Part shown: positions 20,923 through 30,675 of the stretch, in pieces
How positions within the stretch are numbered: the first letter of the stretch is position 1
How the letters are laid out: every line of letters starts with the position of its first letter
Origin: Phaeodactylum tricornutum CCAP 1055/1
Lineage: Eukaryota > Bacillariophyta > Bacillariophyceae > Surirellales > Neidiaceae
NCBI RefSeq assembly: GCF_000150955.2
Contig: NC_011670.1
Coordinates: forward strand, 1,221,766 to 1,285,765
Reading direction: 5' to 3'
Length of the DNA stretch: 64,000 nt
Notes under the pieces: model-generated
What the model saw: only the letters and a program-made list of their open reading frames with translations
Told to the model about the DNA's origin: nothing
The model's database searches: none
Made by a program: the position numbers and the translations under genes

Positions 20923-21537
20923 AACGATTGAATATGGGAGTCGAGTAGCAAAGGCCTCAGGAATGAATCTTACAAAAGGAAAGACTGAGAAAGCAATCCA
21001 ACGGGAAGGCTCTTTGCGCTGGGGTCGTTCACGGTCAGGGGAGATGAGATCCAAAAGCGAAGTCGAATCACCAGTCATCGGTGGAGAAAAAACGGCGTGC
21101 GAGTGGACTATTCCGGTGAAGTTCCCGCATGCGTCACAGGAAACAACCAAGTACAAAATTCCGTTCTAATCAGCTATTTCTTAGAGAGATAGGAATCTTG
21201 CTTTTTCATGGTGTGGTTGGACAGACGGGGGAATCTAGGAGAACCGTCCGAAATTTCAAATTCGACGCGCCTCCGGCATTACCGCAGATACATCACGAAT
21301 CTCATGATGGTTTTCACAACGACAGAGGGACAGACGACATGATACAGAACGAGGAGATGGTCAACTTGGCGGAGACGAAAGGGCCGGGCGAGCCTTACAC
21401 TTGTTTACGGTTACTCACAGTGAGCTATCTTTTCTTTGCTATCTTTAGAGCTACTCTGTTGTGACGAAACATTCCTTCGACGTTCCACACAATCCAGGGG
21501 ACGCGTCAATTATTGGCATTGGAGAACTAGCATTCCA
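20923..21537. promoter_or_regulatory. Divergent promoter region, TPI / dapB
   Basis: 615 bases between two plastid-enzyme start codons. No coding region supported. Shared regulation of the pair is possible but not shown by any motif I can identify with confidence. Confidence 0.5.
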
Positions 21538-22545
21538 ATGAGACGTCTTCATCCACTCCTTCTCTCAACCGTCGCAGTGCTAGCGTTGGCTTCCCGCGGA
21601 TTGGCTTTTTCCGGCCTCCGACCGGTCCCTTCGTCTCCTGGCACAGTAACTTCTCGGAATATGGTGAACAAGGACGACGGGGATGGAGCCGACTTTTGCG
21701 TCATGGTCAACGGCATGCCGGGTCCGATGGCGACAGCCGCTGCCGAAGCCTGTTTGCGCAAAGGCCTGCAACTCGCGCCGGTCGCCATGACGGGCCCGGA
21801 CGTGGAAGCGTCCACCTTTATCGTGACCGACACCGTCACGGGAACGTCTTCCTCCGTCCGATTGGTGCCCTCCTCGGATACGGAAGAACTCGTCAGCGCC
21901 GTCGCTGGTATGCAGACCGCCAGTGAACGCTTACTGGCGATCGACTACACACATCCTTCAGCCGTCAACGGCAACGCCAAATTTTATGTCGAGCAGAATA
22001 TCCCGTTTGTCATGGGAACCACCGGAGGTGATCGGGACGAACTCATGAAAGACGTGGAGGGACATTTTTGCGTTATAGCACCCAACATGGGCAAGCAGAT
22101 TGTAGCCATGCAAGCGGCACTGGAGGATTTGGCTAACAAGTACCCGTCGGCGTTTGAAGGCTACCAGCTGGAGGTCGTCGAATCGCACCAAAAAACCAAA
22201 GCCGATACGTCGGGAACCGCCAAAGCAGTCATTTCGTCAATCAAAACATTGGCGGGTGACGAAAAGTACAGTAACGATGACATTAAAATGATCCGTGACG
22301 AAAAAGAGGCCTTGGCCTTTGGTGTTCCCGAAGACGCCATGATGGGACACGCTTTCCATACCTATACTCTCACCTCCCCTGACGGGAGCGTATCCTTTCA
22401 ACTTCAACACAATGTGGCCGGAAGGACGGTTTATGCCGAAGGAACAGCCGATGCTGTCAAGTTCTTGGCAAAAAAGATGAAAACAGAAAAGATACCGCGA
22501 GTCTTTAATATGATCAATGTTCTCGAAGAGGGGGCCCTAGAGTAA
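21538..22545 (+). CDS. dapB: Dihydrodipicolinate reductase, plant type, plastid
   Basis: Single exon, 335 aa from ATG 21538. NAD(P)H-dependent reduction of the dihydrodipicolinate-type intermediate in lysine biosynthesis. Signal peptide with a GLAF motif (about 21-24) predicts plastid import. VNGMPGPMATAAAEACLRKGL is the N-terminal nucleotide-binding segment in its plant-type form (no GxxGRMG), GTTGGDR the central loop and ESHQKTKADTSGTAKA the catalytic and substrate-binding motif (HHxxKxDxPSGTA in bacteria). An in-frame ATG at 21436 exists but precedes the signal peptide. Confidence 0.9.
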   Translation: MRRLHPLLLSTVAVLALASRGLAFSGLRPVPSSPGTVTSRNMVNKDDGDGADFCVMVNGMPGPMATAAAEACLRKGLQLAPVAMTGPDVEASTFIVTDTVTGTSSSVRLVPSSDTEELVSAVAGMQTASERLLAIDYTHPSAVNGNAKFYVEQNIPFVMGTTGGDRDELMKDVEGHFCVIAPNMGKQIVAMQAALEDLANKYPSAFEGYQLEVVESHQKTKADTSGTAKAVISSIKTLAGDEKYSNDDIKMIRDEKEALAFGVPEDAMMGHAFHTYTLTSPDGSVSFQLQHNVAGRTVYAEGTADAVKFLAKKMKTEKIPRVFNMINVLEEGALE

Positions 22546-22579
22546 ATCAATACCCTACAGTAACATGTGCCTTTATAAT

Positions 22580-24085
22580 CTACTCCTTGGCTGTGCATCT
22601 GGGGCATTCGCAGGTAAAGAGATACTTTGCCAGGAGTTCGCGTCGTCTACGACTTGTGCTTTTGGACCCGGACGTGCGGCCACATCCGATATAGCTGATG
22701 GTAATCTCTTCACCAGCCGCAATGTCCCGCAGAGCCACAACATCAATACGTGCATCCACAAATTCTTGACTCTGTACTTGTGCATTCGGGACGCACGAAT
22801 GATTGATCCGGGCGGTCAAAGGAAAGACTGCCACAATCTCTGGGGCCACCTTGTCTTCCACTACACGATCCATCCCACGTTCCAAACGTTGTGACCCCAA
22901 AGCCTGGGCCACTTGCTTCATCAGTCCTTCGTGTCTTTTCGAACCGCGTCCCCCCGAGTTGCGTAAAATTCCGGCATAATAGGCTTTGAAGGGCGATTGA
23001 GTCAGCATGCCAAAGCCGTTGCGCCCCGCTTTAGATGCAAGTTCGTGCAAAAACATCAAAGACAATGACTCTTGTTCATCAGGAGTGAGCCTGAGAAGAC
23101 GAACCAAGGACTCGTAGATGGGCTGCAACGTATAGGTCCATAGTAATCCATTCTCATGCTTACTCAGTATGCCGAGCTCTAAAGCTGTCAAATCTGAGGC
23201 CTCGCCGCAAAAGCCTTCCAGAAGAGAGCCAAGCAACGTGTTCGACACCCTGAATCTTTGGGTTTCGGCCACGAACATTCGCACGGCCCATGTAACTGCC
23301 GCCTGAACTTCATATGGTTCATCGATATCACGAAAACAGAGCAGCGATTCTAGCGCTTGCGTAGCGATGCAGCAAGATCCCATCTTGCGGTTGTGGATGG
23401 TTTTGCAATGTATGGTACAAAACCAAGCGTGACACAGTCGACACTGAATCCGGCCGAATTTATCTTGACCATTCCTCGGAGAGGAAGCCTTCATGGCCTC
23501 GTCGAGAAGGGTGACATCTGAGACCGGCCATAAATGCGGCAGAGGTAAGCTTGCTAAGGAATTAGCTGTTCGACAGGATGTGATCGGCTCCATGGACCGA
23601 AAGCAGTTTTGACAAGCTCGGATAGAAAACAACTCTTCCCTTTTGTTAATAGTCTCTGTTTGCGGTATCTGCGTTGCCATGAGAGTTTGCTCAGTATAAA
23701 CCACTTCTCCTCGTCGAAGAGCAGTGCGCGTAATCAGCCCATTGCCTCGCCGCGGACCCATGTCTACAACCTGCACTTGAGGTCGTTGCACTTTTCCATC
23801 CCTTGTACAGTACCCAGAGCTTTTGTATGCTAAAGGAAAAATATGGCGATTATGATCTTCGCTTACGGGAATCTTGGAAGCTGAAGATACCCTAATTTGC
23901 TGCGTTTTCTCCTTGGAGTCCAAGGGTGACAAAACTTCACGGAAAACCGAGACGTCGCCCCGCTCGTCCGTCTCGGTATCGCTTTCGTTTTCCCACGCGA
24001 ATGAGGTAAGATCGCCGACAGACAGACCATCTAGTAAGCAAAAAAATCCTTCGTCCTTGTTATTATCAGAATCTGCTTCTTGCAT
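22580..24085 (-). CDS. SET-domain protein, SMYD-like
   Basis: Single exon, 501 aa from ATG 24085; an in-frame start at 24151 would add 22 residues. A split SET domain is visible: RRGNGLITRTALRRGEVVYTE (SET-N), then cysteine-bearing inserts (CQNCF, CRLCHAWFCTIHC) resembling a degenerate MYND, then RINHSCVPNA and AAGEEITISYI (S-adenosylmethionine and catalytic core) and the post-SET CECPRC at the end. This order matches SMYD-type lysine methyltransferases that act on histones or other proteins. The target is unknown. Its 3' end is 34 bases from the 3' end of dapB (convergent). Confidence 0.82.
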   Translation of the reverse strand: MQEADSDNNKDEGFFCLLDGLSVGDLTSFAWENESDTETDERGDVSVFREVLSPLDSKEKTQQIRVSSASKIPVSEDHNRHIFPLAYKSSGYCTRDGKVQRPQVQVVDMGPRRGNGLITRTALRRGEVVYTEQTLMATQIPQTETINKREELFSIRACQNCFRSMEPITSCRTANSLASLPLPHLWPVSDVTLLDEAMKASSPRNGQDKFGRIQCRLCHAWFCTIHCKTIHNRKMGSCCIATQALESLLCFRDIDEPYEVQAAVTWAVRMFVAETQRFRVSNTLLGSLLEGFCGEASDLTALELGILSKHENGLLWTYTLQPIYESLVRLLRLTPDEQESLSLMFLHELASKAGRNGFGMLTQSPFKAYYAGILRNSGGRGSKRHEGLMKQVAQALGSQRLERGMDRVVEDKVAPEIVAVFPLTARINHSCVPNAQVQSQEFVDARIDVVALRDIAAGEEITISYIGCGRTSGSKSTSRRRRELLAKYLFTCECPRCTAKE

Positions 24086-25004
24086 GGACCAGATAAAGAT
24101 GCAGGCCAGATATTGGATTTGACAGGAATAGGTAGATGATTTCACTGTCAATTATCGGTAACTGACACCGCTCTCATGTTCCTTTCCAGATCTGCTTGTT
24201 TTGACTGTGAAATCATTTCGATGCGATGCTGTTCGCGTCAATGACGGCCAGACAAGTCAGTCGGAGTCACGAATCCTGCGCTGGAGGGAAACTATCGTAG
24301 TCGTATCTTGGACAGTCAGCGTTTTTCTTTTTGCAAACGACATTTATCATAAATCTCAGCGGTACAATAATTATCCTTAATGTAAATATGTGGAGTTGCA
24401 AAGAGGGGTTAGGAAAACTTGAACAGGACATCCATTATGATCGTGTCCGCAAAAGGTCAGCACTGTTAAACCGATCAACCCGAGCACTTCATGCTGACTC
24501 TAAGGTATCACATCAGAAACAGAAAAGTTTCAGATGACCTCCTTTTCACATTGATCGTATTATTAAAATCCGTGGCAATGTGAATATACTCAAAGGACAG
24601 TGCAGCACGTAACTTTGCCCTACAAGAGACGTTTTTGGCCGGCTATGCACATCTGTAGTTCCAATATTAAGATGTCGTGAAAGAGAGAAATTTTCGACGA
24701 ACTTCAATCTTCAAGAAAGTTTCTTCTTTAGGATCGACCTTTCCCTGGAACTTTCTGATACTACTTATAAAATTCGGACCCGCAATGTTACTAACAAAAT
24801 TATATGATAACAAGATTGCGCCGGTAAACTTATCCGAAATGACACTTACGAGGTCACGCACTTCTCGAAACCAAGACCTCCTTTATCGACACAAAGCTGA
24901 TACAGAAGCCTATTTTGAAAAAAGGAGCCTGCCAAAACCTTTCGTACAAAACCGGAACGGCAAACTTTTTTGAAGGTTAAGTTTCTGTGTTGGTCCTGGA
25001 AGTG
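24086..25004. other. Intergenic 0.9 kb, no gene seen
   Basis: AT-rich and broken in all frames apart from an open stretch at 24677-24973 without ATG start or family mark. It contains the promoters of the divergent SET gene and TPR-like gene. Confidence 0.55.
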
Positions 25005-25772
25005 ATGCAAGGCGTTGATGATTCGAATGGAAGCTTTAGAGCCGCTGTTGCGCTCAACAATATGGGTGTGCACTTCCTGGAGCGAGGGTCCTTTAGTCAG
25101 GCTCTCGTTACTCTCAAGGACAGTGTAGCCGTTCTAAAAGCCCTCTTCAATTCAGATCAAGCCAAGGTGGAGAATCTTGTACAATTTCCCCGTGATGACC
25201 AAGTCCTTCGTAAACTGAAGCGAGCAGTGCAGCGTTCCTCTGAGCCCACCGCTTTATCTCAGATCGCAAAAGCGTCTTCTCGAACTCAAGTTTTGGAAAT
25301 CAAGGTTGTTTCACACAACGCATACAATCATCCGAACCCATCCATCTGGTCCCCACAAACCCTTTGTCCGGTAAGGATTGAAACTTTTGACGAAGACAGT
25401 GACTTTGGGATAGAAACAGCCATCGCCATCTATAACTGTGGCATTGCCAACCTGTGCATGTCATGCGATTGCCTTGATCAAGGTCTTGCAGACGTTTTGA
25501 AGAACGACTCGTTGCGCCTTTTTCGCCTCTCCTCTTGCGTGCTCAATCATTACAGCTCGCTCCACGAAGATGATGGTGCGCAGTTTGTCGGTTTCCTTTG
25601 TCTGTATGTAACCGTGATGGAGAGAATTGTCTATGTTCTGGCCGAGCAGAACAATGTTATGCATGCTCTCGAAGCCTCCGAAAAGCTACACGTATTGAAA
25701 GCTCTCATAAACGACTATGATGGGTTATTTTTCTTCAGTGGGGTAGTGTCGTCAATGGCATCTGCCGCGTGA
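25005..25772 (+). CDS. TPR-like protein, unknown function
   Basis: Single exon, 255 aa from ATG 25005. The start AAVALNNMGVHFLERGSFSQALVTLKDSVAVLKAL is a TPR-like helix pair of a kind common in diatom hypothetical proteins. A second TPR-like pair is FGIETAIAIYNCGIANLC ... DSLRLFRLSSCVLNHYSSL, followed by helices with VMERIVYVLAEQNNVMHALE. The middle (about 60-110) is a non-conserved linker. No catalytic motif, signal or membrane segment. Likely a protein-interaction scaffold; partner unknown. Confidence 0.65.
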   Translation: MQGVDDSNGSFRAAVALNNMGVHFLERGSFSQALVTLKDSVAVLKALFNSDQAKVENLVQFPRDDQVLRKLKRAVQRSSEPTALSQIAKASSRTQVLEIKVVSHNAYNHPNPSIWSPQTLCPVRIETFDEDSDFGIETAIAIYNCGIANLCMSCDCLDQGLADVLKNDSLRLFRLSSCVLNHYSSLHEDDGAQFVGFLCLYVTVMERIVYVLAEQNNVMHALEASEKLHVLKALINDYDGLFFFSGVVSSMASAA

Positions 25773-26041
25773 CACTAATATGCATTTACAAACAGTCATT
25801 GTTGTTCGGTAAAGTAACTTTCATATTTTAAGCTAGGTTATTTTGTGAAGGAATGCGAAGATTTGATGGATTGATTCTACTTTCCAGTTTGACACGCATG
25901 CACGAAGACTTTGCAGAAAAGCAATTGCAAGGAATTTTTGAGGAATGAAGAATGGCAGGAAATAGAATGTATGAAAGCATGTAAAGGTTTCAAAACGGAA
26001 AGGATTCTTTAAACAGACAGACAGAATCAACGACGCCCAAA

Positions 26042-28294
26042 CTACACTTTAAACGAAACGTGCGCCTCGTCCGACTGATTCCCACCTTGTGGTGTTTGCA
26101 CGAAAGATCGGCGCAGACTTGATCGTCGTGTATTGCCTCCGTCGTTGACTTTTGATGGAATCGAGCTGAGTTGGTTGGTAATATGCGAACTGTGGTCGAC
26201 TTCAAGATCGAAGTCATCCAAATTCTCCCAGTCGATGGACAAAGCCGACAGGCCTGACATGGCCCGCCCAAAAGTAGTCTCTGAAGTGATCGACATATGG
26301 CGAGGTCCGCCAAAAGAAATTATCGAAGGATTCCTCTGTGTAGTAAGAGAATTTCTCTGACCGGTAAGCGAGTTCCGACCCTGGAAGGAATTTCGCATAA
26401 AATTACGGGAGTTGCTATCGGGGAAAGCAAGTACAGCAGGGGGGCCTTGGCCCATAGACATGTGAGCAGCGTGTACGGGCACAGAAGAGACGTTGGTGGG
26501 CGGGCCCATCCCAAAAAAATCCAACCGTTGGTCGACATGGATCGGTTGGTCATCCAAATGATGTTGTTGGGGATGAATAGCATCGAATTCGGCCTGGATG
26601 GAGTCGTTCGCTGACATCCCGAAAGGGTCATTGTGAAGTTGTTCTGAAACTGAATGAGTTGGGCAATTCTTGCAGCGGCAACCAGGGCCACATGTGCAGT
26701 CCATTCCGTACTTCATCCCGCAACCAGCCATGTAATCAGTTACTTGCTGTTCACGCATCTCAAACGCCTCAAATATGTTTTTGTTCATTTGAGAATGACT
26801 ACGAAGCAATCCCCAGAAAACGCTATTAGTAAGGAGATTGTCGCCAGAAACAAAACAAGCCAACATGGCAAAAGAAAGAACTTACCGCGAGCAATCGCTC
26901 CGCAAGACACCGTTATCGGGACACGTACAGGGGACACTCCAATCAAACATGTCCTTTTCATCCGTGTTTGCGACTACTTCAAAGGCGGTACTCAGGGATC
27001 CCAAATCCATGGTCACCTTTTTGTCGGCACCAGGACCAACAATGCTCATTTCCTTCGCCTTGGCCGTATACCCCACCATGGCAAGATTCCGCGCAGCTTC
27101 AAAGGCAATCCGTTTGGCGTTACTTGCTTGATCAATCCGGATGAGTACACGCATCAAATCACGATCGGCCGCCGCGTCCAACAATCCGTCAATCGGTGAC
27201 TTATTCCCGTTGCATCCCTTCAGTACCGTCTCCACAATTTTCACGCAGTGCGCACATGTGATCCCATCCACACCGAGTGCAATTTGGATGTCTCCCGTCC
27301 CGCTGACAAAAACGACTGGGGTAGTATTGGGATCTCCGTAGCGCCCCGGATCCGCGTACTGTTCATCAGAGCTTGAAACAATGCGTGGCGGCACGGCGGC
27401 ACCACTACCACGATGCGCGAGTTGCGTCGCGTGCCGATTGACCGCATCCATAACCCCACCCAAGTCTACGTTGCCAGGAATGCACTTGCCTTTGACGTTA
27501 ATGCGCGGGAAAGTGTTGGAATCGCCCTGCACAGCGGTCTGCAGGCCCCCCGACTCGGCCAATTGACGACGCTGAGCCGCGTGCAAACGCTCGAGAGGTG
27601 AGAGTGTCGTATCTGTCAAATCTTCTTCGATTCTTGCCATTGTTGAATGATTCGGATCCGTGGTATTCGTCTCAGAAAAATTGCCGTCGAGCGAAAGTCC
27701 GTGCAGCACGTTTTCGTCGTCCCGAATGCGCTTCTTTTGGTTTTTGCTGCGCATCTTTTCCATTTCCTTCATTTTTCCGTACAGCGTTCGCGGTGGCTGT
27801 TCGGAGTCGTTGATCACCAAGCAGTGAGCGAGGGTGTAAAAGTGGCGCGTGTAGCCCTCCACCACGCCATTCATTTTTTCTGTTCCGAGTGCAGCCATGG
27901 CGGACCCGCTTTCGCCCTTACGACGATGCTGCCACCAGGTACGAAGCGTAGTGAGACCGAGCTGTATGGCTTCGTTGTCGGCATCCGGACCGAGCCAAGG
28001 ACTCAGAATGGCTTGGACGTAGGGGTGCGAGAGTCCGGCACGCGGCAAGGGTTCGTAGGGGTACTCGCGGCAGCGACTGCCGTCCAGGTTGAGACCGCCT
28101 TCCTTCAATTCGCCATTTTTCTTCTGGGAAGCGAGGCGAGGATCGTTCTCAATGGGGTTGGTGAGCGGATCGGTTTCCGTCACCGGTCTGTTTTCCAGGT
28201 CTTCGGGGTCGAGACCTCCCAGATGAGACCAGGCGCGGAAAGCTCCTTCAAAGATACTAGTACGGTGCTCGAATTCTCCACGACGACGAGACAT
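26042..28294 (-). CDS. HMA-domain protein with a second Cys-rich metal-binding-like cluster
   Basis: Two exons, 28294-26886 and 26798-26042, across an 87-bp intron (GTAAGT...GTAG) encode 721 aa. An N-terminal region (1-200, 'WSHLGGLDPEDLENRP' and an Arg/Lys helix) matches nothing I know. Residues about 335-420 form a heavy-metal-associated domain with GITCAHC (Cys347, Cys350). After the splice a tight cluster CGMKYGMDCTCGPGCRCKNCPTH (Cys496-His518) follows, then a Ser/Asn/Gln/Arg-rich disordered tail with repeated NSLTxQRN units. HMA domains bind Cu+ or Zn2+/Cd2+; no P-type ATPase or chaperone architecture is present. Metal handling is plausible but unproven. Confidence 0.78.
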
Positions 28295-29203
28295 GCTTGG
28301 TCAAGCTCTCGATAAGAAACGGAGGAAGATACTTTGGGAGCGTCGCTTGGAAACTTGAAAAGTCGAAAGGGGGGCTCGGTGTACAGCCGTCGAAGCGTAG
28401 GGAAGAAGCAGGTCCACAAAGCCTGGAGAGTGCGGCGTTCTTCAATCAGTTCCTGATGCTTTTACGGCTTCTACTCGAAAAAGTGAGCCTGTAAGCGTTT
28501 GAAACACTAAAAGTATACTAAGAGAGAGAGAGGGGTCGGTTTTGCTTAAAGGAACGGAGTACTGCGGATTACAAATAGATCGATGAATACTGCTTTACGA
28601 AGCAAGTAAAAAGCTGTGATTCGACTCCTACCGAAAGGTCACGTTGGCAGCGCCTGCTGCTACAGCTCCGCGTGTTTCGTACGGAGGAGTCGTACTGTCA
28701 CTTACAGTAACCACGGACGGCCCCCGACACACTGGCGTACACCGGAACACGACACAAACGACGACCGGCCCGAGCATCAAAACTGCATACAGAATAAGCT
28801 GTTTCCATTTGCAATACAAAGATAAGTATAGATGGAGCTCCGTAGAACATCTACCTGAGCCCTCTGTTACTATTCAGAGTCAACATGCCTTGGAAATTCT
28901 GCGAACGCTAGAGCATTTAAAAAACTTTTAGGCTTCGTCCTTAAGTAGGTGATATCGTGGACGTCTTACAAATTCGGAAATATATGCCCCTGATTTTGTA
29001 ATTAAGATAGTATTGGCCAATTCGGCGTAGATCACAACACGTCCGTTTCATCCACAGAAACTGTGGATAAACGATGCGTTTTTCATTGGCGTCGTCGATG
29101 TCGTTCCGCGTGGATCTAGAAGGAACTTCTTCGAACGCAGAACCGAGCAATCCGTTTAGTTTACGTGGGTCGCATCAAGATCAAACCATGTTGCCATAAA
29201 AGC
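28295..29203. promoter_or_regulatory. Divergent promoter region, HMA protein / glutathionyl-hydroquinone reductase
   Basis: About 910 bases. A GA run lies at about 28520-28534. Short open frames near 28616-28931 lack ATG starts or family marks. Two divergent promoters are expected here. Confidence 0.5.
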
Positions 29204-30343
29204 ATGTGGCCATCGGAAGCTGCAAGAATCGGTTTGCTTCGTTCACACACTACCACAACTTTTTTGCAGCCGCAAAAAGTTTTTTCTGCGAAGGCACAAA
29301 GGATCATGTCCGTCCTGGTGCACGGCATCGCCGGTCAAACCACCGACGATCAAACCGACGCAAACGCCCGTCGACATCGCGGTGAATTCGTCCGTGGCGT
29401 GTCGACCGCCCGCAACTGGGTCACGGACGATCCCAACGCAGTATTTCCTGTCGAAATGGATCGGTATCACTTGTACGTTGCGTACAATTGTCCCTGGTGC
29501 CATCGTGTCTTGTTAGGCCGGGCCCTCATGGGTTTGCAGGACGCCATTACTGTCGACGTGCTCTTTCCAAATCGCAGCAACGAGGATGAACCAATGGGTC
29601 CGAATCTTTGGAAATTTGAACCAGAGGGTCAAGTTGGTCAAAATGGGGTGCACGTGTCGTTTCCTTCCTGTACTCGGGATACCGTCTTGGGCAAAAAGTA
29701 CGTTCCGGAAATTTATCAGGCCAGCGGTGTTGAAGATCAAAAGTCTGTGCCGATTCTTTTTGACAAGAAATCCAAGCAAATCGTAAACAACGAAAGTGCC
29801 GAAATTTTGCGCATGCTGGGAACCGTCTTTGGTCGACTTGGCAGCCGCGGTACGCCGCTCTTGAACCTGTACCCCGCGGAACGCATCAAACTTATTGATG
29901 AGCAGAATGATTGGATCTACAAGGATATTGCCAACGGATCCTACAAGGCGGGGTTTTCGTCCAATCAAGAAGTGTACGAAAAGGCCTACCATACGTTTTT
30001 TGAAGGAATGGACAAGCTCGACGAGATTTTTGCCCAGCAAACCTTTCTGACAGGCGAGGCGGTCACGGAAGCGGATGTGCGCCTCTTTCCACCGTTGTTC
30101 CGGTTGGATCCAATCTACTACAGTCGTTTTAAACTTAACAAGGCCTACCTGTGGGAGTATCCACATATTTGGCGCTGGATGCGGTCAATGATGACCTTGC
30201 CCGATATGGATGAAGTGACAAATTCTGAGTATTTGCAACATTGCAAACAGGGATACTTTGGACGGACGGGAAACGGAACTATTCCAGTGGGGCCGCCGGG
30301 ATATCCTGAATCGTACAAGGAGAAGCATCCGACCCATATGTGA
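29204..30343 (+). CDS. Glutathionyl-hydroquinone reductase (Xi-class GST)
   Basis: Single exon, 379 aa from ATG 29204. The CPWC motif with catalytic Cys (about residue 96) in YNCPWCHRVLLGRAL, then VPILFDKKSKQIVNNESAEILRML in the thioredoxin-like domain, and a helical C-terminal domain (GEAVTEADVRLFPPLFRLDPIYY) mark the Xi class (YqjG/ECM4 type). These enzymes reduce glutathionyl-hydroquinones and other glutathione adducts. The N-terminus is basic, without acids for 40 residues, like a mitochondrial presequence; a second ATG at 29306 would give a cytosolic form of about 345 aa. Confidence 0.92.
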   Translation: MWPSEAARIGLLRSHTTTTFLQPQKVFSAKAQRIMSVLVHGIAGQTTDDQTDANARRHRGEFVRGVSTARNWVTDDPNAVFPVEMDRYHLYVAYNCPWCHRVLLGRALMGLQDAITVDVLFPNRSNEDEPMGPNLWKFEPEGQVGQNGVHVSFPSCTRDTVLGKKYVPEIYQASGVEDQKSVPILFDKKSKQIVNNESAEILRMLGTVFGRLGSRGTPLLNLYPAERIKLIDEQNDWIYKDIANGSYKAGFSSNQEVYEKAYHTFFEGMDKLDEIFAQQTFLTGEAVTEADVRLFPPLFRLDPIYYSRFKLNKAYLWEYPHIWRWMRSMMTLPDMDEVTNSEYLQHCKQGYFGRTGNGTIPVGPPGYPESYKEKHPTHM

Positions 30344-30675
30344 AGAGTTCCGGATTTCTCATTCGCAACATCATCAAGTGTCAATCATCCATCAAATTCG
30401 TGGTGTTTGCGAGACTCCTCATAAGATGTAGCTTCTGCATATGTATCAATCTTACTGTTAGCAAGTCTTTTTTCCAAAACAGAGTATTGTTGTGGGTTAT
30501 GTCAAGAAAAACCTGACGTCACGCGGGATTGGGAATTTTTTTCATACAAGAAAGTTGGTGACTCGAGGACTGACTTTCAAAACCATGAGATGTGGAGATG
30601 GTCGTCGGGTCTACCGTCAACGCAGTTCAAAATAAGAGGCTTCTAGCCGGTATTCTTGTACGTAATTGAGGCATC
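30344..30675. other. Intergenic, reductase to AP endonuclease gene
   Basis: About 330 bases on the same strand; no gene seen. Holds the 3' flank of one gene and promoter of the next. Confidence 0.6.

Noticed and set aside
24677-24973. Open frame with a hydrophobic centre before the TPR-like gene.
   Set aside because: It has no ATG start and no family mark, and stops shortly before the TPR-like ATG.
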